A stretch of 64,000 bases of DNA from Salinimonas profundi (GTDB taxonomy: Bacteria > Pseudomonadota > Gammaproteobacteria > Enterobacterales > Alteromonadaceae): the NCBI RefSeq assembly GCF_014750655.1, contig NZ_JABBXD010000001.1, positions 357,102 to 421,101 of the forward strand, given 5' to 3'. Numbering within the stretch: position 1 is the stretch's first letter; every line of letters starts with the position of its first letter. The notes under the pieces are model-generated. The model was not told the DNA's origin and did no database searches. It saw nothing but the letters and a program-made list of their open reading frames with translations. This document shows positions 10,802 to 21,779 of this stretch, in pieces. The translations under genes were made by a program, and so were the position numbers.

Positions 10802-11443
10802 TTGAGTATGACTTTACGTGCAACCCACATTCTGACCGGCATTACTGTAACCTTGCTGAGTCTTTCTTTTACTGCCCTGGCAGGCGGAGAAGATGCTGCC
10901 AAAACTGCGCTCAAGCAGACATTATCCAATATGCAGCAGTTTAAAGCGGACTTCACGCAAACCGTTAAAGATATGGACGGTGACGTTATCCATGAGGCCA
11001 GCGGAAAGCTTATTATGGCACGGCCTGATAAATTACGCTGGGAAACGCTGCAGCCGGATGAAACGCTGCTCATCGCTGACGGACGCGCTGTGTGGAACGT
11101 CGATCCCTTTGTAGAGCAGGTTACCATTATCGACCAATCCAGAGCGATACAGGATAATCCCATGGTTTTACTGACCACTGGCAGCGATACTCAATGGGAT
11201 AAGTTTGATATCGCACGCAAGTCGGACGGCTCTTATATGATTACACCGGTCAATGGCACTGGTCAGATTCAGGCGTTGCAGCTGTTTTTTGAAAACGCGC
11301 GTTTATCACGTCTGATTATGCAGGATGCCCAGGCACAACATAGCGAACTTGATTTCGACAACATCCAGACTGATTTTTCCCCTGCGCTTAATCAGTTCGA
11401 AGTGACACTTCCAGATTCGTACACAATCGACGACCAGCGTTAA
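10802..11443 (+). CDS. lolA: Outer-membrane lipoprotein carrier LolA
   Basis: Periplasmic chaperone that takes lipoproteins from LolCDE to LolB. A signal peptide (hydrophobic [18 protein letters not shown], cleavage near ALA-GG) precedes the LolA fold with [16 protein letters not shown] and [17 protein letters not shown] at 10802 lies 8 bases after AAGGA and gives the start used; the ATG at 10808 is a plausible alternative but is 14 bases from that site. Its stop overlaps the rarA start by one base. Confidence 0.93.
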   Translation: MSMTLRATHILTGITVTLLSLSFTALAGGEDAAKTALKQTLSNMQQFKADFTQTVKDMDGDVIHEASGKLIMARPDKLRWETLQPDETLLIADGRAVWNVDPFVEQVTIIDQSRAIQDNPMVLLTTGSDTQWDKFDIARKSDGSYMITPVNGTGQIQALQLFFENARLSRLIMQDAQAQHSELDFDNIQTDFSPALNQFEVTLPDSYTIDDQR

Positions 11444-12753
11444 TGTTATTTGAAGACTCCGAACCTTTCGCACCGCTTGCCGCACGAATGCGGCCTCGCA
11501 CACTCGATGAATACACCGGTCAGGAGCACTTAGTCGGCGAAGGGAAACCGCTGCGAAAAATGCTTGAGGCCGGTCACTGCCACTCAATGATTTTATGGGG
11601 GCCACCCGGCACCGGTAAAACTACACTGGCTGAACTTATTGCCTCCTACACCAATGCTAATGTCATCCGACTTTCCGCGGTCAATGCTGGTGTGAAGGAT
11701 GTGCGTGCAGCGATGGAAAAGGCGCAGGCAGATGCCCGATATCAGCAGCGTACCCTGCTTTTTGTTGATGAGGTGCATCGATTTAACAAAAGCCAGCAGG
11801 ATGCGTTTTTACCTTATGTGGAATCAGGAACGGTCACATTTGTAGGTGCTACTACTGAGAATCCTTCATTTGAGCTAAATAAAGCTCTGTTATCCCGTGC
11901 CAGAGTTTATGTTCTGAAGGCTCTTGAGGATTCAGCGTTAAGCGACTTGCTTGACAGAGCATTACGTGAAAATGAGAAAGGCCTGGGTGAGCGACAGCTT
12001 ACCTTGGAAGATGATGCACGCCGTGCGCTGATTGGGTTAAGTGGAGGCGATGCGCGCCGTTTACTTACCTATCTTGAGCTTGCCGCAGATTTTACCAGTG
12101 CCTCCCAGATTAGTCTTTCTGATATCGAACAGGCAGTAGGTGAGAAGGTGGCCAGCTATGATAAGCAGGGTGATGCTTTTTACGACCTGATCTCTGCGTT
12201 TCACAAATCCGTCAGGGGCTCAGACCCGGACGCGGCACTGTACTGGTACGCCAGAATTTTAAACGGCGGTGGGGATGCGCTCTACGTGGCCAGACGACTG
12301 CTCGCTATTGCCTCAGAAGATATCGGCAATGCAGATACCCGGGCCATACAGCTTTGTGTCAGTGCATGGGATACCTTTCATCGCGTCGGGCCGGCCGAGG
12401 GTGAGCGAGCGATAGCGCAAGCGGCTGTTTACTGTGCACTGGCGCCCAAAAGCAATGCGGTATATACCGCGTTTAAATCTGCAATGCGGCTTGCAAAAGA
12501 AGCGCCGGATTATCCGGTTCCCAATCATCTAAGAAATGCGCCAACCGCGCTCATGAAAGAGCTGGGTCACGGTGAGGGCTATCGGTACGCGCATGATGAA
12601 CCGAATGCATTTGCCGCTGGCGAGGTATACCTGCCCGAGGCGTTAACCGGCACGCGCTTTTATCATCCGAATGAACGGGGAATGGAAAAAACCCTGAAAG
12701 CGAAGCGTGACTACCTTGATAACCTCAATCAGCAGAGTAACAGGAAGCGGTAG
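11443..12753 (+). CDS. rarA: Replication-associated recombination protein A (AAA+ ATPase)
   Basis: RarA (MgsA) is a clamp-loader-like AAA+ ATPase acting at stalled replication forks. Walker [14 protein letters not shown] (~res. 50), Walker [17 protein letters not shown] and sensor 1 [12 protein letters not shown] are clear; the C-terminal tetramerisation region ([14 protein letters not shown]) follows. At 436 residues it matches the family. Start overlaps the lolA stop (TAATG); crcB follows after 1 base, so lolA-rarA-crcB-serS look like one operon. Confidence 0.96.
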   Translation: MLFEDSEPFAPLAARMRPRTLDEYTGQEHLVGEGKPLRKMLEAGHCHSMILWGPPGTGKTTLAELIASYTNANVIRLSAVNAGVKDVRAAMEKAQADARYQQRTLLFVDEVHRFNKSQQDAFLPYVESGTVTFVGATTENPSFELNKALLSRARVYVLKALEDSALSDLLDRALRENEKGLGERQLTLEDDARRALIGLSGGDARRLLTYLELAADFTSASQISLSDIEQAVGEKVASYDKQGDAFYDLISAFHKSVRGSDPDAALYWYARILNGGGDALYVARRLLAIASEDIGNADTRAIQLCVSAWDTFHRVGPAEGERAIAQAAVYCALAPKSNAVYTAFKSAMRLAKEAPDYPVPNHLRNAPTALMKELGHGEGYRYAHDEPNAFAAGEVYLPEALTGTRFYHPNERGMEKTLKAKRDYLDNLNQQSNRKR

Positions 12754-12754
12754 C

Positions 12755-14444
<1,690 letters not shown>

Positions 14445-14450
14445 GTAATC

Positions 14451-14511
14451 AAGCCCGTTCAGTTGGAGAAGCCCGAGGCATGTGCGTCGGGCTTTTTAGT
14501 TGAACGGGCTT
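14451..14511 (+). terminator. Nested double-hairpin terminator after serS
   Basis: Inner stem AAGCCCGA (14469-14476) / TCGGGCTT (14487-14494) followed by TTT; outer 11-bp perfect stem AAGCCCGTTCA (14451-14461) / TGAACGGGCTT (14501-14511) encloses it. The inner part is an intrinsic terminator for serS; the enclosing stem is unusual. Confidence 0.8.
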
Positions 14512-14573
14512 CATATTTCAGGAATACGGCTGCAGGGCAGCAGGGTACTTATTATTCTTTCACTGTCTCTGAT

Positions 14574-14918
14574 TCAGAGACATTTTGCTGGCTTGGGTAG
14601 ACCTGCCAGCTTGGTCGCTTGCTTTGCCGGCCCTCTGGGAAACAGGCGCTGTAAGTATCTGCTATTACCCTTTTCCGGCCCATAGACTTGTTTCATGGCA
14701 TTGACCAACGCCCGAATAGCCGGGCTGGTGTCGTATTCCAGGTAAAACTCACGAACGAACCTGACCACCTCCCAGTGCGCATCGGTCAGGCTGATACCTT
14801 CCTGCTCAGCAAGATGGGGAACCAACGCTTCATCCCAATCTGCTGTATTGAGCAAATAACCGTTTTTATCTACAGGGATTTTCTGTCCCTGCCATATAAA
14901 TGAAAACTCATCAGTCAT
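14574..14918 (-). CDS. tusE: Sulfurtransferase TusE (DsrC family)
   Basis: Last relay protein passing persulfide sulfur to MnmA for 2-thiouridine in tRNA. The 114-residue protein has the DsrC fold with [21 protein letters not shown] and the conserved C-terminus ending PKPAKCL, whose penultimate Cys carries the sulfur. It is the last gene of tusD-tusC-tusB-tusE, 2 bases after tusB. A palindrome (GTCTCTGA/TCAGAGAC) overlaps its stop codon. Confidence 0.94.
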   Translation of the reverse strand: MTDEFSFIWQGQKIPVDKNGYLLNTADWDEALVPHLAEQEGISLTDAHWEVVRFVREFYLEYDTSPAIRALVNAMKQVYGPEKGNSRYLQRLFPRGPAKQATKLAGLPKPAKCL

Positions 14919-14920
14919 AA

Positions 14921-15175
14921 TTACCAGCTAACCCATGTTTTGTTTTCAGCAGACAGACTCACCAAGCTGGCAGTACTCAGTGTTTTGAATACCGAGGTGT
15001 CAACCCCCCGAGTTTGCGCATCAGGTTGATAAACCATTACATCAATCCCCAGCGAGCTTAGACGGTGCGCCAGATAAATGCCGTCACCGGTCAGAACTGC
15101 TGAGACATTACTTATACTGCGCAGTATAGAGATCCTGCTGTCGCTCAGACTACTTTTTGAAATTGAAATAAGCAT
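14921..15175 (-). CDS. tusB: Sulfur relay protein TusB (DsrH family)
   Basis: An 84-residue subunit of the TusBCD complex that accepts sulfur from TusA and passes it to TusE. The protein starts MLISISKSS and contains [14 protein letters not shown], consistent with DsrH/TusB. Identification rests largely on position: it overlaps tusC by one base (TGATG) and precedes tusE. Slightly shorter than E. coli TusB (95). Confidence 0.87.
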   Translation of the reverse strand: MLISISKSSLSDSRISILRSISNVSAVLTGDGIYLAHRLSSLGIDVMVYQPDAQTRGVDTSVFKTLSTASLVSLSAENKTWVSW

Positions 15176-15522
15176 CAGAATGTCACCACATGCTCTGCGT
15201 GCTCAAAAACAGCAGCGATTTGTTTGCCAGTGAGCTGCTCAAACCTGTTGTGATCAGCATTTACAGCGCGTAATCGAAGAGACGATTCGCACACATACAG
15301 CTTTTCAACGTCGAACAGAGGTAGCGCTTTCAGCCGCTTAGACACAGATTTAATACCGTCCGGAGTATGTTGCTCTGACTGCCACATCCATACTGCATCA
15401 TCAGAGAATAAAGCGATAACCTGGTGCCCGTAATTCGTGGCTGAAATAGCAAAATCGAGACCTTCGCTTATGAGACCGGAAGCGTAGGGCGATGAGGTAA
15501 AGTGAACCAGAATCGTCGCCAT
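15175..15522 (-). CDS. tusC: Sulfur relay protein TusC (DsrF family)
   Basis: A 115-residue DsrE/F-fold subunit of TusBCD. The N-terminus ILVHFTSSPYASGLISEGLDFAI and the segment QVIALFSDDAVWM are characteristic. Overlaps tusD and tusB by one base each, so the subunits are translationally coupled for stoichiometric assembly. Confidence 0.92.
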   Translation of the reverse strand: MATILVHFTSSPYASGLISEGLDFAISATNYGHQVIALFSDDAVWMWQSEQHTPDGIKSVSKRLKALPLFDVEKLYVCESSLRLRAVNADHNRFEQLTGKQIAAVFEHAEHVVTF

Positions 15523-15911
15523 CAGAATTGCACCAACTGATCACATTTGTGTAACTGCGTGAAAAACTCGCCCAGTCCGGCCTGTTCGAACGGTGATGTT
15601 ATGGTAGCCATATCAATGCCGGCTTCGTTGGCTTCGATCTCACTGAGTAAGCCCCGTTTAACTGCTGCAGTCACACAGACCAGTAAAGAGCATTGTGCCA
15701 TTGTCTGAATACGCTGCCAGCGATGATGCCACTGATATTCATCAGAAGGAAGCTGTACCAATGCGTTGGCATGATGCGTTCCTTCGCCGTAGAAAAAGAT
15801 ATTCTTAAGCGTTTGTCCCTGCGCTATTAACTCACTGGCAAATGCCTGAGCAGCGACAGTTTTGGTGATTTCAAAAGGGGAATGCGTAATGAGTAACGAA
15901 TAGACTGCCAT
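15522..15911 (-). CDS. tusD: Sulfurtransferase TusD (DsrE family)
   Basis: The catalytic subunit of TusBCD, which takes persulfide from TusA. The 129-residue protein has YSLLITHSPFE at the N-terminus and the active-site segment LLVCVTAAVKRG, where Cys79 matches the reactive Cys78 of E. coli TusD. First gene of the tusDCBE operon; a terminator for the upstream BI-1 gene lies just before it, so tusD must have its own promoter close by or depend on read-through. Confidence 0.94.
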   Translation of the reverse strand: MAVYSLLITHSPFEITKTVAAQAFASELIAQGQTLKNIFFYGEGTHHANALVQLPSDEYQWHHRWQRIQTMAQCSLLVCVTAAVKRGLLSEIEANEAGIDMATITSPFEQAGLGEFFTQLHKCDQLVQF

Positions 15912-15921
15912 AAAAATAAAA

Positions 15922-15943
15922 ACACCCCGACGAAGCGGGGTGT
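15922..15943 (-). terminator. Terminator downstream of the BI-1 gene
   Basis: Arms ACACCCCG / CGGGGTGT with a 6-base loop; on the minus strand it is followed by TTTTTATTTTTAT, so it ends the transcript of the BI-1 family gene. Confidence 0.9.
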
Positions 15944-15961
15944 CTTCCTTAACTGTAACGA

Positions 15962-16627
15962 TTAATCGTCGCCACCGAAGGCACCGAGTAAGTGTAGCAA
16001 TGATGTGAACAGGTTATAGATGTTCAGGTACAGTGCTACGGTCGCACGGATGTAATTTGTTTCACCACCGTGGATGATTCTGCTTGTATCAAACAAAATC
16101 AGACCAGACATGATAAACACTATAGCTGCATTAAGCGCCAGGCTTACAGCTGGAACAGCAAAGAAGATGTTTGCTATACCGGCGATAATTACCACAACTA
16201 ACCCAACCATTAAAAAGCCACCCATAAATGAGAAGTCTTTCTTAGTGGTTAGCGCATACCCCGACAATGCAAAGAACACCAGTGCTGTTGCACCTAATGC
16301 CTGCATGATCAGACCCGGACCACCAAACTGGAGATAATACTGTAATGTATAACCCAGTGAAGCACCCATCAAACCTGTAAAGGCAAATACCCAGTAAATG
16401 CCTGAGGCTGATTCAGCTTTTTTCTGAACGACAAAAAGCGTTATGAAAGCACCTATCATCATACCCAGCGACGCCATCGGGCCAACGCCCACTGCCATCG
16501 CCACGCCAGCACAGACCGCACTGAATGCCAGTGTCATAGCCAGTAGCATGTAGGTATTACGAAGTACCTTGTTTGTTTCCAGCACCGACGGCTGAGATGT
16601 ATTAGCATACATCGAACGGTTGTCCAT
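15962..16627 (-). CDS. yccA: BI-1/YccA family inner-membrane protein
   Basis: A 221-residue protein with about seven transmembrane helices and the Bax-inhibitor-1 family pattern, ending LLHLLGAFGGDD. In E. coli YccA is a substrate and modulator of the FtsH protease. The ATG at 16627 was chosen because GGAGG lies 5 bases upstream; the slightly longer frame starting TTG would include that ribosome site. It lies next to tus genes, as in E. coli where yccA is beside tusE. Assignment to YccA over other BI-1 members is by context. Confidence 0.86.
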   Translation of the reverse strand: MDNRSMYANTSQPSVLETNKVLRNTYMLLAMTLAFSAVCAGVAMAVGVGPMASLGMMIGAFITLFVVQKKAESASGIYWVFAFTGLMGASLGYTLQYYLQFGGPGLIMQALGATALVFFALSGYALTTKKDFSFMGGFLMVGLVVVIIAGIANIFFAVPAVSLALNAAIVFIMSGLILFDTSRIIHGGETNYIRATVALYLNIYNLFTSLLHLLGAFGGDD

Positions 16628-16834
16628 CTTTTCCTCCAACAGGATTAACTATCAACTAAATCAGTCAATTGATTCTTTGAGTCCTTTTTATGGGTTTTGG
16701 TTCCCGAATTCAAGTGTTTGTCACAGATAATTGTACGAAAAAGGGCGCTGGCCGGATGTAAATTAAAAAATTGTTTACTCCGTCAACATTTTGCCTAAAT
16801 CACCAGCAGTTAACCCTTTTTTTTTAATTAACGC

Positions 16835-16862
16835 TTTACAGCCCTAAAAATTTCATTAAGAT
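16835..16862 (+). promoter_or_regulatory. Putative promoter of the tRNA-Ser genes
   Basis: TTTACA (16835-16840), 16 bases, TAAGAT (16857-16862), ending 14 bases before the first tRNA-Ser. Consensus-based inference. Confidence 0.55.
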
Positions 16863-16876
16863 ACGCATCACTTCTC

Positions 16877-16969
<93 letters not shown>

Positions 16970-17067
16970 ATTTTGTATGTGGTAGTGACAAGCATAGTAT
17001 AGCAACACTACGGCATACCCGATACATGAAGATGTATCTCTCACTGTTGTGAGGCACAATCAGTTCT

Positions 17068-17159
17068 GGAGAGTTGGCAGAGTCCGGTTGAATGCACCTG
17101 ACTTGAAATCAGGCGAAGGGTCATACCTTCCGGGGGTTCGAATCCCTCACTCTCCGCCA
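17068..17159 (+). tRNA. tRNA-Ser (anticodon TGA), copy 2
   Basis: 92 bases including CCA, the same as copy 1 except for a compensated acceptor-stem pair (GGAGAGT/ACTCTCC) and one variable-arm base. Anticodon TGA at 17104-17106. It lies 99 bases after copy 1 and is followed by a terminator, so both are probably in one transcript. Confidence 0.97.
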
Positions 17160-17166
17160 TTATACG

Positions 17167-17192
17167 AAACCCACCTCTTGGTGGGTTTTTTG
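17167..17192 (+). terminator. Terminator after the tRNA-Ser pair
   Basis: Arms AAACCCACC / GGTGGGTTT with TCTT loop, followed by TTTTGTTT, beginning 8 bases after the second tRNA. Confidence 0.92.
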
Positions 17193-17412
17193 TTTCTGGT
17201 TACATCACACTTCTGGTTCCTGATGGTGGGACATGAACGAATCTTCATACAATTTTGCCCCCCTGCTACTAAACTGATTCGTAAGACAAAACGTAGTCTT
17301 AGCAATCACACCTATAACTAATTCTGACCCCATCACATCAGCACATTACGCCGTTCAGGCTTTGCGCATAACGATGGTGGTGATAAGCGGATGATTGTCG
17401 AGAGGAAGTTGC

Positions 17413-19509
17413 ATGAGACTGTTGCACACCCCACACCTGCGCGCGGGCTCTGTTGAGAAAAAGCGTGAAGAGATACTGGCCTACTTTGAAAACACCAGTG
17501 ACACCTATGAAAGCCTGTTCAGTAATTTAAAGAATGATGATGCGTTTTATGAGCGTCCCGAACCGCTGCGTCATCCGCTAATATTTTATTACGGTCATAC
17601 TGCTACCTTTTTTATTAATAAACTAATGCTGGCAAAGCAGTTAAATGATCGGGTAAATCCTGACTTTGAATCGCTGTTCGCAGTGGGTGTTGATGAGATG
17701 AGCTGGGATGATCTTAATGATGAGAATTATCACTGGCCAACGGTAGATGAGGTCAGGACGTATCGGCAGGCGGTCAGACAGCTTGTCACCGATCTTATTA
17801 AAACACAGTCATTCACCATGCCCATTGACTGGGATAGCCCGATGTGGCCAATTCTGATGGGTATTGAGCATGAACGTATTCATCTGGAGACCTCCTCAGT
17901 GCTGATTCGTCAGCTGGCGCTTGAACATATTAGTCCTCAGCCGGCATGGCGAGCCTCGCAGGTCCATCACGATGCACCACATAACAACTTATTGCCTGTG
18001 GATACCGGCGTTGTTGAAAACAACAAACATACCCAGTCAGAGTATTACGGATGGGATAATGAATATGGTGAGCAGCGCGAAGAAGTGTCTGCGTTCAAGG
18101 CGTCGCAGTACCTGGTCAGTAATGCTGAGTTTCTTAGTTTTGTGGAGGAGGGGGGTTACGCCACAGATAAGTACTGGGAGGAAGAGGGGTTAGCGTGGCG
18201 CCAGTATACACAAGCTACGCATCCTGTATTCTGGCGTAAAACCGACAACGGGTTTCGCTATCGGGCTATGACTGAAGAAATGCCACTGCCACTTTCCTGG
18301 CCGGCAGATGTTAACTATCATGAAGCAAAAGCGTACTGCCACTGGCTATCAGAAAAACAGGGCAAACCCATACGTTTGCCTACCGAGAACGAATGGCAGC
18401 GTTTGCGTGATACTGCCGGGTTTGATGAAGCCCTTTTTGATGAAGGTATGAATATCAACCTTAATAAAGCAGCGTCGAGCGAACCGGTAGATATCAACCG
18501 TCACGGCGAGTTTTATGATGTTGCCGGCAATGTATGGCAATGGACTGAGACGCCTATTTATCCGTTTGACGGCTTCCGTGTTCATCCTTTGTACGATGAC
18601 TTCACTACACCGACGTTTGACAATAAGCATAATTTAATTAAAGGCGGTTCGTGGGCGTCAACAGGCAATGAGGCCACCTGCAACAGTCGCTATGCATTTC
18701 GCCGTCACTTTTTCCAGCATGCAGGCTTTCGTTACGTAGAGTCACCTGAATCCATTACGGTGAATGATTTTGACTATGAAAGCGATACCCAGGTCTCGCA
18801 GTACAGTGAATTTCATTATGGTGATAGTTACTTTGGCGTACCAAATTTTGCCAAAGCTTCTGCAGAGCGTTGTTTGTCTTACATGGACGGCAAGCCTGCT
18901 GGTAAAGCATTAGATCTGGGCTGTGCGGTAGGGCGCAGCGCCTTTGAGCTGGCACGAAGGTTCGAGCATGTTGATGCCATTGATTTTTCTGCTCGCTTTA
19001 TTAAAACCGCATTCACCATGCAGGAACGCGGCGAGATACGCTATCACCTGATTGATGAAGGCGAACTGACGACATTCAAATCACGTAAGCTCGCTGATAT
19101 GGGGCTAGCCCCATACGCAAAAAATGTCCATTTTGCACAGGGTGATGCTTGCAACCTTAAACCACAATATACCGGCTATGATTTGATATTTATGGGCAAC
19201 CTGCTCGACAGAGTTTATTCGCCCCGTAAGCTGTTAAAAGATATTCAGGAAAGACTGAATGCTGGCGGTATATTAGTCATAGCATCTCCCTTTACGTGGC
19301 TGACGGAGTACACTGAACGTGAAGAGTGGCTTGGCGGATATAAGGAAAGTACAGGAGAGTCACTCAGCTCTACTGATGCGCTGGACAGAGTTCTGGATAA
19401 ATGCAAACGTATTGACGGTCCACAGGATGTGGAGTTTGTGATTCGGGAAACGAAGCGTAAATTTCAGCACAGTGTGTCTGAGTTCAATATTTTTGAAAAA
19501 CATCCATGA
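17413..19509 (+). CDS. ovoA: 5-histidylcysteine sulfoxide synthase / methyltransferase OvoA
   Basis: First enzyme of ovothiol A synthesis: a non-heme iron sulfoxide synthase joins cysteine to histidine C5, and a fused SAM methyltransferase later methylates the thiol-imidazole. The 698-residue protein has a DinB-like N-domain with the iron motif HERIHLE (H-x3-H-x-E, His153/His157/Glu159), a formylglycine-enzyme-like domain (~res. 210-440, ending ...CNSRYAFRRHFFQHAGFRYV) and a methyltransferase with ALDLGCAVGRSAFELARR (~res. 495). The three-domain order is that of OvoA, not of EgtB, which lacks the methyltransferase. ATG at 17413 is chosen for the AGAGGA 6 bases upstream over TTG at 17395. It overlaps the next gene by 4 bases. 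Confidence 0.92.
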   Translation: MRLLHTPHLRAGSVEKKREEILAYFENTSDTYESLFSNLKNDDAFYERPEPLRHPLIFYYGHTATFFINKLMLAKQLNDRVNPDFESLFAVGVDEMSWDDLNDENYHWPTVDEVRTYRQAVRQLVTDLIKTQSFTMPIDWDSPMWPILMGIEHERIHLETSSVLIRQLALEHISPQPAWRASQVHHDAPHNNLLPVDTGVVENNKHTQSEYYGWDNEYGEQREEVSAFKASQYLVSNAEFLSFVEEGGYATDKYWEEEGLAWRQYTQATHPVFWRKTDNGFRYRAMTEEMPLPLSWPADVNYHEAKAYCHWLSEKQGKPIRLPTENEWQRLRDTAGFDEALFDEGMNINLNKAASSEPVDINRHGEFYDVAGNVWQWTETPIYPFDGFRVHPLYDDFTTPTFDNKHNLIKGGSWASTGNEATCNSRYAFRRHFFQHAGFRYVESPESITVNDFDYESDTQVSQYSEFHYGDSYFGVPNFAKASAERCLSYMDGKPAGKALDLGCAVGRSAFELARRFEHVDAIDFSARFIKTAFTMQERGEIRYHLIDEGELTTFKSRKLADMGLAPYAKNVHFAQGDACNLKPQYTGYDLIFMGNLLDRVYSPRKLLKDIQERLNAGGILVIASPFTWLTEYTEREEWLGGYKESTGESLSSTDALDRVLDKCKRIDGPQDVEFVIRETKRKFQHSVSEFNIFEKHP

Positions 19510-20630
19510 GCATATTCATCGAGCGGGAGGGAACCGGCTCACTGAAATATGAAGGTGTAAAGCAAAAGTTTGGCGTCAGTTATCCGGACATGGTTTCGAT
19601 GTGGATTGCGGACATGGACGTTGCACTTCCACCGGCAGTGCAGGGGGCTATTAATCACTGTATCGCCTCATGTGCGGTAGGTTATCAATCTGTGCCCATT
19701 GAACCGGCCGTCGTCAAGTGGCTGGCAAAGGAGGGGACGTATATTGAGCCTGATTGGATTGTGCCCTGCAGTGGTGTGCTCAGTACACTCTATCTGACGC
19801 TGACGCTTTACAGCAAACCGCACGCTAAGGTCGCGGTGATATCACCAACCTACAGCCCCCTGTACGATGCGGTGCGTGATACAGGGCGAGAGCTTCAGGT
19901 AGTGCCTGCACATCAGGATATTGCAGGCAGATGGTCACTGGGGGTCGAAGATATCGACCCGGATTGCAGTATGCTGTTGTTGTGTAATCCGCAAAATCCT
20001 ACCGGCCACGTATGGCGAAAAACACAACTTTCTGCCATTGCAGATTATTGCCGGCAGCACGGTATCATGATTATCTGCGATGAGATTCATGCCGATTTTG
20101 TGTTTGAACAGCCGTTTTTTTCACTTACCACCAGCATGACGGCGTGTTGTGACAACATCATTGTTTTACGTTCAGCGTCAAAGTCCTTCAATCTGGCTGG
20201 AATCGACAATGCAGCTTACGCGGTCAGTGCCAGTCCGCAGATAAGAGATACGCTTCGCAATGCATTAGGTCGCCGTCACCTGGTGCCAGCACCATTAGCG
20301 TGTCATGTATTAAATACAGCGTACAACGCCTGTGACGACTGGTTTTCGGCAATGCTGGCCGCTATTAGCAGCAATCGAAAATTGGTGGCTGACGCCAGTT
20401 CAGAATTGCCTGAAGCACTGGCGCTGCATTTGGGAGAAGGAACATATTTTGCGCTTTTGGATGCGCGACGGTTATCCGACGACCCCGCGCGGACAATATT
20501 AAACAACTATCATCTTGCACTGGGTCAGGGCGATGAGGAATTTGCGCCCGGTTTATTCAGGCTGAATCTGGCCACATCACCAGGCAGAGTACAGGAAGTC
20601 ATGGAGCGTTTGGCTGGTCATTCTGTTTAA
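19506..20630 (+). CDS. ovoB: PLP-dependent C-S lyase, MalY/PatB family (probable OvoB)
   Basis: A 374-residue fold-type I aminotransferase-like protein of the MalY/PatB (cystathionine beta-lyase) group. The cofactor lysine lies in LRSASKSFNLAGI, with LLCNPQNPTGHVW and ICDEIHADF supplying the usual PLP contacts. Its ATG overlaps the ovoA stop by 4 bases (ATGA). Ovothiol synthesis needs a PLP sulfoxide lyase (OvoB) to cleave the OvoA product into 5-thiohistidine, so the coupling strongly suggests that role. The family call is firm; the OvoB function is inferred from context. A generic cystathionine beta-lyase is the alternative. Confidence 0.8.
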   Translation: MSIFIEREGTGSLKYEGVKQKFGVSYPDMVSMWIADMDVALPPAVQGAINHCIASCAVGYQSVPIEPAVVKWLAKEGTYIEPDWIVPCSGVLSTLYLTLTLYSKPHAKVAVISPTYSPLYDAVRDTGRELQVVPAHQDIAGRWSLGVEDIDPDCSMLLLCNPQNPTGHVWRKTQLSAIADYCRQHGIMIICDEIHADFVFEQPFFSLTTSMTACCDNIIVLRSASKSFNLAGIDNAAYAVSASPQIRDTLRNALGRRHLVPAPLACHVLNTAYNACDDWFSAMLAAISSNRKLVADASSELPEALALHLGEGTYFALLDARRLSDDPARTILNNYHLALGQGDEEFAPGLFRLNLATSPGRVQEVMERLAGHSV

Positions 20631-20732
20631 TAGAATGATTTGTGCAATATATCGCAATTTTCATTCTACGAATCTGGCTCTACACTTTGGTTATCGCATG
20701 TTGCTATGCACCTAATTGAGCAAGGGGGAAGG

Positions 20733-21431
20733 ATGGAATATATCAGACGCGCTGAGTCACGGGGGAATGTTGAAATCGACTGGCTGAAAAGCCGACATAG
20801 TTTTTCGTTTGGTCACTATTACGACCCGGCGCATACCGGGTTTTCTGTACTCAGGGTCATAAACGATGATGTTGTGAAACCGGGCTACGGCTTTGATACG
20901 CACGGCCACCGGGATATGGAAATTATCACGTATATTATAGACGGTGAGCTTGAGCACAAAGACAGTCAGGGCAACCAGGCCATTATACCAGTGGGCGACA
21001 TCCAGAGAATGAGTGCCGGTAAGGGCATTCTTCATTCTGAGTTCAATCCGTCAGATACGGTACCCACGCACCTGTTGCAAATCTGGATCATGCCGCAGCA
21101 TCACGGCATCCGACCTTCGTACGCACAAAAGACGATTACGCAGGAGGGAAAATTGTCACCTATAGTGACGCCAGAGGGCAGTGATACGGCGATTTCAATA
21201 AATCAGGATGTTACATTGTACAAAATGGTCCTGGATGACAAAGAAGACGTCACAATTTCGACCAAAGGCCGCAGTGGGTATTTGCATGTTATTAAGGGGC
21301 AGCTGGCAACCGCTGAACATACTTTTTCTGACGGCGATGGTTATGGCGTCTATCAGGTCGATGATGTTACGTTTACAGCCTCTGAGCGCGTTGAAGCTTT
21401 ATGGTTTGACTTGCCGCCGATTGGGCAATAA
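20733..21431 (+). CDS. Pirin family protein (YhaK-like bicupin)
   Basis: A 232-residue pirin. The metal site is seen in GFDTHGHRDMEIITYIIDG and the second half in GKGILHSEFNPS and LLQIWIMP. Bacterial pirins are cupins, some with quercetinase activity or roles in redox and central metabolism; the substrate here is unknown. The start at 20733 gives MEYIRRAESRG, the standard N-terminus, and is preceded by GGGGGAAGG; the frame upstream to 20640 is not needed. It follows ovoB by about 100 bases and may share redox regulation with the ovothiol genes, which is inference. Confidence 0.86.
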   Translation: MEYIRRAESRGNVEIDWLKSRHSFSFGHYYDPAHTGFSVLRVINDDVVKPGYGFDTHGHRDMEIITYIIDGELEHKDSQGNQAIIPVGDIQRMSAGKGILHSEFNPSDTVPTHLLQIWIMPQHHGIRPSYAQKTITQEGKLSPIVTPEGSDTAISINQDVTLYKMVLDDKEDVTISTKGRSGYLHVIKGQLATAEHTFSDGDGYGVYQVDDVTFTASERVEALWFDLPPIGQ

Positions 21432-21779
21432 AAAAACAGGCTGATGATGTGATGTCATCAGCATTTCCTCTGTATCACAACTTCACGAGTGTAAAGCTCT
21501 ATTACCAAAGGCGGGCATGCGCTGTGTTTCTGTTACCGCCAACCACTTCCAATTCTGCATCATGATTTACTATACTGGGTAGTCAATGCAGATAATGGTT
21601 GTTACACCGAACAAAAAAGCAGGTTTAGCTTGTTACAAATTGGCGTTTTTATCTGTGTCTCAAATACGGCTGTGGTTAATTAAAGAAACCACCTAAGTAC
21701 TTCACACCATAGTGAACCGTGGTATGATGTTTTCGCTGTGAACCTACGCGGCGCACATCAATGATTATATAGACTGTCG
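21432..21779 (+). other. Intergenic region pirin-uvrY
   Basis: About 350 bases without a gene. It holds a stem GCTGATGA (21440-21447) / TCATCAGC (21455-21462) shortly after the pirin stop, with only a weak T tract, probably a terminator. The rest is the uvrY upstream region; no clear promoter or RNA was recognised. Confidence 0.5.

Noticed and set aside
12707..12754. Extended CrcB N-terminus
   Set aside because: Overlaps the rarA end and is not part of the four-helix family; ATG at 12755 gives the normal length.
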